NCBI GenBank assembly: GCA_039654915.1
Contig: CM077594.1
Location: 20,025,001-20,089,000 of the forward strand
DNA length: 64,000 nt
Reading direction: 5' to 3'
DNA from: Aquilaria yunnanensis
Taxonomy: Eukaryota; Streptophyta; Magnoliopsida; Malvales; Thymelaeaceae
The position numbers were made by a program, and so were the translations under genes. The first letter of the stretch is position 1; each line of letters begins with the position of its first letter. Below the pieces are notes generated by a model, which worked only from the letters and a program-made list of their open reading frames with translations, ran no database searches and had not been told where the DNA came from. Below, piece after piece: positions 58,491 to 64,000 of this stretch.

Positions 58491-60319
58491 GCGAAAAATG
58501 AAGAGAGTCCTAATTAATTTTTTTTTTCAAAAAATAAATACATTGTTTAAGGAAAATTGAGCTTTTCTTTTCTTTTAAAAATAGATTTTTAAAATAATTT
58601 ACACCAATTGAAAGTCAATATTTTTTTGTATAACAAATTAAAGAGTGAATACTGTCTTATGAAAAGCTAATTGATTTATTTACTTTTTGTTATTTACATA
58701 CTGAAAAATAATATGAAAGTAATCTTTTCACTGTTAAAGTAATCATAGGAAAAATGTTTTGGGAGCGCTTTTAATTTTCTTATTTGAAGTATTAGAGTAC
58801 AAATTATCACCGTTTGAAGGTAGCAGCATCATAAATTTTAGTAGAAAAAACTTCAAACATATACCAAGTGACCTAATACGTGGCATGGGCTAAACTTTTG
58901 TAAACAAATATTTTTTACAATAAGGGAATCGAAAAGAGAGAAATAGAATCAAATTTAAAATAAAAAAATAAAAATAAAAAAGTAACGGAATCTGAATAAA
59001 ATTAAAAATTTTTAAAAGGGGAAAGTCGCATCCTTTATCACAAGATTATTTAAAAAAATGCTAAAATTGTATTTTATCACCGTGATGGTGCAATAACAAC
59101 ATCAAATAAAAAACATAATAATATATATCAAATTTTTAAAATTTTTTTATTATAGAATATTAAATATTGCATGGCATCACAAAAACTCTTTTTAGTTAGT
59201 GCTATGATTTGCAATGAAATACATGCAGGATTGAATCTCAACTCCATGTTACATTGGATTGAATCTCAGCTCCATCTTACACTTCCCATAGTCTTAGCAC
59301 ATGGTAGTTACTTTTTCATATGTAAAATCTTCTTGAAAAAAGAAAAGGAGAAAAGGGAAAAAGATTTTCCTAGATTAGTATTAGAAATTGATCAAGACAA
59401 ATGGATGAAATTATAGAATAACAACAAACTTATTTATGAGATTGAAACTTTATTGAATGAGAAACAGATTGTCTCTAGCTCTTTATAACTATCAAAAGAA
59501 ATGCACAAAATGCTTAAAATTAGATCAATTTATTCACTCAGACTAGAAGATCATCTATGTACTTTGAATCTATTAGTGTAGAAAGATTTAGATGTACTAG
59601 GAATATTTCACTTAGCAACTTCCAATATTCTTAGATGCAACAATTGTATTGTTGTATATTTCTAGAAAATTAAATGCAGTCTTATGAACCTTTTGACAAA
59701 AATTGGAAGCATATGTTTGTATCTAAGTTTGCTACTTTGGAATTTAAAACAATTGCATTGAGATGTCAAAGGTTTTATTTCCATACACACATGCACTCAC
59801 TTATTCAAAGAATTTAAACATTCCTAAATATAATTTTAGTAATAAAAAAGATAATTAATATCAAATAATAAATTTAATAATAATTACTTACAAATCTATT
59901 ACAGTGAGGCCGAATTTCATACAGGTATTGTAGACGAAGGTTGATTTTTACAAGTGTCCAAAAAGGATGGGAACTCGAAAACCAATTGGAATAAAGATTA
60001 TAGGGAACCAAATCAATCAATGACAAGATTTGTTGTCTAACCTTATCACAAATCCGCTTAAAGTATTCAAAGTTCCAAACCTAATTGGTTTACGTCCGTA
60101 TGCATGATACGGTCAGCAAAAGCAGGGGATGTCGACAAGTCAAAACACATGCAATTGGCACGTGGTGCTTTTGAAGTCAAATTCAAAACATGATCACATC
60201 CTCTGGAGTCTGGACACTTCTTGGACCATCTCGTTAAATCTACACTAATTAGGGTAGATTCAATCAGTTCATATTTAGGTTTGTAACATTTGAGTTTAGT
60301 ATAAAGATTAAAAAAGATG
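58491..60319. other. AT-rich intergenic stretch
   Basis: No gene recognised. 59171-59416 is an 81-codon frame with a Lys/Glu-rich tail and no domain. A CACGTG core lies near 60160 (GGCACGTGGT), a generic plant G-box that may be chance. Confidence 0.45.
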
Positions 60320-60515
60320 AAAAAGTTAGTGTGGTTGTTACTTTTATCTCTTATGTTTTACATCTAAATAAGAGAGATAGAAAAAAAATATTAAAATGAT
60401 AGTTTGAATGGTAATATGATAAAATAAAATAATTTACTAAATACAAAAATGTTACAACATTTAAGGACTACCTAAAATAGAAAATATGATATTATTTTTT
60501 GAGGATAGAGGGAGT
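60320..60515. repeat. Half of a Stowaway-like MITE
   Basis: The right end GAGGATAGAGGGAGTA resembles a Stowaway terminal repeat, and the body, read in complement, matches 60705-60830 (for example AGTAAATTATTTTATT). No mirrored end was found on its left, so it appears to be a broken copy. Confidence 0.5.
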
Positions 60516-60704
60516 ACAATTTATGTCATGAGGTCTATCCCGCTTCATAGTTTACATTTGTATGTTAAATACCTATCAAAGGTTTACATGCAGAAGGCTA
60601 ATCGAGTAACATATGGTTATTTTAACAAGTTTACTACTCTGTTGCTCTAGGGACAAAATTATAATACAAGTTTAGTTCAAGGACAAACGGTACAATTAAA
60701 GTTA

Positions 60705-60840
60705 ATACTCTCTTTGTCCATAAACTATTGCAACATATTTTATTTTAGATTGCTCCAAATATTTTTAACATTTTCATATTCAGTAAATTATTTTATTAGA
60801 CAAACCTTCAAAATATCATTTCAATACTCAATTTTTTTTA
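60705..60840. repeat. Second, inverted half of the same MITE
   Basis: It starts TACTCTCTTTGTCCATAAAC and shares ATTTTATTTTAG and CAGTAAATTATTTTATTAGA with the complement of 60320-60515. The two halves point toward each other around about 190 bp. Confidence 0.5.
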
Positions 60841-61679
60841 ATTTTTTGACTTGCGTGTAAAAAGATTAAAAGAAAAAAAAAAAGAAAAACAATACATAAA
60901 TTTTCTCTAATTCCTTAACCTACGCACCAAATCAAATAATCCAAAAAATATGGGGACAATGGAAATATATATAACCTGAAGAAGGGGATCCACACCAGCA
61001 TGTGATGCAAGCTAATCCCCTGATTCGGTAATCTCATTGGCATCTGCATGGCTTGATTAGCGACTGAGTAAAGTCCACAAACACACAGCAAATCCAGAAA
61101 ATGGCGTAAAGAGACATCGTAGCCCACTGCGTGCGAAGACCCAGGGCCGTGTTAAGTATTGGACCATGACTTATGAGTAGATTTGAACGTCACATTATAA
61201 TTTGATAATTATACCAATTTCCCTATAACCATTTGATTTTTAGGGGTAAGTATAACTAAGAAGGAACATATGGAGTGCAAGTTTAGCCTAGATAGGATCA
61301 TAGGAATATAGGAGGTTGGGTTTTATTAAAAGGTCAAGAGCTTTCTCAAAGTGAATATAGAGGATATTGCTTTCACCAAATGGCTTTAAATTTTGGGGTT
61401 GGTAGATGGGGGCGTATGCGTATCTTGTAGGAGATGAGGGTGAGAGGGGAAAAGAAAGAAAGCAAATTGTCTTGGCCAAACGCCTTAAAGAAGCTGCCTT
61501 AAGGCAAATAAAAGTAATAGAAACTGGGTATTAGTCTTCTTTAGTAACAGGATGAAAATGAGGCCCATATTACAACAACTGTCGAGCTACAAGACCCGTT
61601 TCCTAAAGTAACTAAGGTTATTTTGGTAACTATTATGCTTAGAATACCATTTGCAAGCAAAAGTCTTAGTTATACTAGA
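60841..61679. other. Intergenic stretch with a minus-strand open frame
   Basis: A 70-codon minus-strand frame (60915-61127) starts MGYDVSLRHFLDLLCVCGLY and has a donor-like CAG|GTTATA at about 60977. No family was recognised and no matching downstream exon was found, so it is only a weak candidate first exon. Confidence 0.25.
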
Positions 61680-62125
61680 TAAAAATGTGTTGCTCAAGTT
61701 GAAGGAAAAATATTATAGAACCACATGAAATGCTTTGTGGAAAAATTATAGCTATGTGAAAAAGAAATGAATGTCGCATATATGTTGCAATCAAAGAGTG
61801 AACTTATGCTAAGGATATAATTAGAAACGAAGGCAAAGTGTGGTAAAAGTAGCTCAATTGAGGATAAAATCAGTGAGGGGTGTCTTAGATGGTTTCGTTT
61901 ATTTCAGATCAGATGAATAGATGTGACATAGTGCAAAGTAGTAATAAGATGAATTTAGGTGGGGTAAAAAGGCAAACAGAGAACTAAACTTGGTTGGGCA
62001 AATTTGTACAAAAAGATGTTCTTGTTAGGATTGTGGGATCAATAAGCTTACTTCTAAACAACTTTGAATGATGATACATGATTTATGTAGTCGACCTCAA
62101 TTAGTTGGGGTTAAGACTCAGTTGA
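61680..62125 (+). mobile_element. 3' end of an RTE-type LINE
   Basis: The + strand reads KLKEKYYRTT near 61700, then a broken stretch ending with RWFRLFQIR near 61890. The 3' tail reads GATTTATGTAGTCGACCTCA then ATTAGTTGGGGTTAAGACTC. This is the arrangement of plant RTE LINEs (KLKGKFYRTAIRPAMLYG ... LRWFGHVQRR ... a tail with CGACCCCA and TGGGATTAAGGCT). Heavily decayed and truncated at the 5' side. Confidence 0.65.
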
Positions 62126-63899
62126 TTGGTTTATTGATTTGCAAAATGCAAAATACAAGGAAAAGCCACTACTTTATTTTGGCTCACTTGTCTACTAATG
62201 TTTTTATGGCTAGTTGATATTGTAAAATTAGCCCAAATAGATGATTCTATGTTAAAAATTGTGTCAGATAAACAGTCTCAAACTATTCTTGAAATACAAC
62301 TAAAATGAACGAGAAGTTGATTTTGAGAACCACTATCTTTGAAGTAATTTATTTAGACAGTTGATGTTGCTAGAAAAGTGATCAATCCTAATTCCACTAA
62401 ATCAAATCATTAAATTAAAACTTAATTTGATATTCTTTCGATGAATTGTTTTACCATACCAAATATTTGACACAATCTTATACTAATTTCATTTTTAAGT
62501 GATCTTGTTGATCTATTTCATTGAACAAAATATTTTTTTTTATCATAGTTAAAACTTTAATGGTCCATTCTATATTAACTAAAAAAACTTAGACGGCCGT
62601 ATTGCGCTAAATGCAAACACATCAAATTGATTCTTTATTAAGTGATTTTACTTTTTACCTAACTATAAAAGTATATGATTCTTTGTCCATTCAATGACAA
62701 AAAATTAAAATTCACGACACACTTGTGCTCTTATATTTGTTTTCATGTTATATTATTCTCTTATAAAATAAGGGGAAGAAAAGCTAGTTATAAACTCATA
62801 AGGCCGGGCCTTTGACTTTAGTGTTGACCATGGCTGCGTGGCCAAAACGTAGTGACAAAACGTGACAGGGATAAAAGCACCAGGTGTCAGAAGCGGTGCC
62901 GCCTAATGCACGTTGAAGTCGCCTCTAACACGTGATGTGATGGCTGTCTTATCATTAGGCCTCACATTTTTTGTTTTAATCTGAAATACCCGTTCAGTCC
63001 CTGAACTCGGTTGTTGAGGATATTTAGAACTTTAACTCGGACCAAATCAATTCCTGAATTTGGTTAAGTTGGCCAGTTAAACCCTTTAACCCACACATTT
63101 CATCGTGTGACTTCGAAACAAATAACAGTGTTCGTCCTCTGAGATTTGATGACACATCTAAATTGTTAGGATTAGAATTATAACATCAAATGTACCATGA
63201 AGAGTACACATATATTTCATTTGTTTCACAAAAGTTGATTTTTTTACCTTTTTAGACTAAAATTTGACTTAAATATATCAATATTAGTTTGTATTGTAAA
63301 AAAATTTAAAAAAATATATTTCAAAACTAGAGTCTTTAAGATACTATTTTCATATAATTTATATAAGAAATTTAAAAAAAAATATTATGAATTAATCACT
63401 ATGAATGGTAAAGAAAGCAAGTTTTGCGAGACGATGGTAGCAATTGTTTTGTGAAGGAAAAATCGCAAGAGCCCATCCAAAACTTCATGTTCTTTTACTA
63501 CTCTATCCTGATTTTATGAACTTCACAAATAAGCCATCATTTTTCTCAAGATGTGTTTGGCTGGAGGTCAGCCATTTGATCAGATCTGTTGAGCCCCAAA
63601 TCTTCCTCAACAGCTGCGAACGCCATAATAGCCAATTCCGACGATAGCAATATGCCCATTTCTTTTATCTGATTAGAAAAGAGAAGCTCTTAAGTATGAG
63701 ACAAGCATGGCTCTAACAAGTTGGAAGCATCCAAAATTCCAAAGTCTCGTAACCTTCGTCGCCATTAAAAATTCAAGAAAGAAAAAAAAATTAGAGGAAA
63801 AAAAGATTCTTTTTTCTTTCCTTTCTTCATGCGTGAAAGATTTGCAAACAAATTTAAGGCAAGACACAAAAATAAGAGCACATTTCACTGCTTCTTCTT
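62126..63899. other. Intergenic and probable distal promoter DNA
   Basis: Mostly AT-rich. 62800-62960 is a GC-richer island with TTGACTTT and TTGACC (W-box-like) and an ACACGTGA G-box near 62931. 62980-63130 resembles one arm of a Mutator-like element (CCCGTTCAGTCCCTGAACTC). Small open frames at 63444-63647 and 63673-63913 have no domain. Confidence 0.4.
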
Positions 63900-64000
63900 T
63901 AAGTTGTATATAATAAAATAAAAGAACTCAACGATCAACCCAGACAAGAAAGAGAAAGAGCAGACTACAGAGACAGATAGCGATGATACATTGAGCAATG
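63900..64000 (+). promoter_or_regulatory. Possible core promoter and 5' leader of a gene beyond the window
   Basis: TATATAATA (about 63905-63914) is followed about 30 bp later by a purine- and CA-rich, low-T stretch (AACTCAACGATCAACCCAGA, then AAGAAAGAGAAAGAGCAGAC), typical of plant leaders. A short upstream ORF (ATGATACATTGA) starts at 63982 and another ATG ends the window at 63998-64000. The gene itself is not visible. Confidence 0.4.

Overview
The window looks like nuclear DNA of a flowering plant, most likely a eudicot. It is AT-rich, contains one large multi-exon gene with plant-type GT-AG introns, and is otherwise packed with plant transposable-element families: Tat-lineage Ty3/gypsy, L1 and RTE LINEs, hAT, CACTA, Mutator-like elements and Stowaway MITEs. 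No bacterial, organellar or viral genome signature was seen. The species cannot be named from the sequence.

The only clearly functional gene lies at 51,016-56,458 (+). It encodes a STICHEL-like protein, a plant nuclear relative of the bacterial clamp-loader subunit DnaX (DNA polymerase III gamma/tau). Six coding exons join in frame to 1,191 codons. A leader with several upstream ATGs precedes it and a polyadenylation signal lies at 56,570. At the right edge (about 63,900-64,000) a TATA box and purine-rich leader suggest that another + strand gene begins just outside the window.

Layout. 1-3.7 kb: a direct duplication of about 583 bp flanking a piece of a Spg1-like small GTPase gene (- strand). 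4.2-7.1 kb: an hAT element with an 8-bp target duplication and a broken transposase, itself split by a second hAT. 8-9.4 kb and 11.2-11.5 kb: long inverted-repeat elements. 13.1-21.4 kb: an L1 LINE remnant interrupted by a decayed Tat retrotransposon (RT, two RNase H domains, integrase, then an antisense ORF, then the 3' LTR). 21.5-22.4 kb: an inverted-repeat element with a glycine-rich fragment. 23.5-25.7 kb: an hAT element and a solo LTR with a perfect target duplication. 26.4-29.4 kb: a decayed but intron-containing pseudogene of a plant ubiquitin-domain (UBTD-like) gene. 32.0-33.6 kb: gag and 5' LTR of the same Tat family in opposite orientation. 34.3-37.0 kb: a 5'-truncated L1 LINE (- strand). 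37.4-38.9 kb: a Mutator-like element beside ATT/ATC microsatellites. 39.0-42.0 kb: a CACTA element carrying a nested Stowaway and a nested Mutator-like MITE. 42.3-49.8 kb: Stowaway, hAT and Mutator-like elements. 57.4-62.1 kb: further MITEs, one hAT and an RTE LINE tail.

I found no new defence or operon-like system. The items most worth checking are the UBTD pseudogene, the Tat element whose two halves lie in opposite orientation (possible inversion), the nested insertions with readable target duplications, and the altered ATPase motifs of the STICHEL-like protein. All element assignments come from reading motifs and terminal repeats by eye; no database search or alignment program was run.
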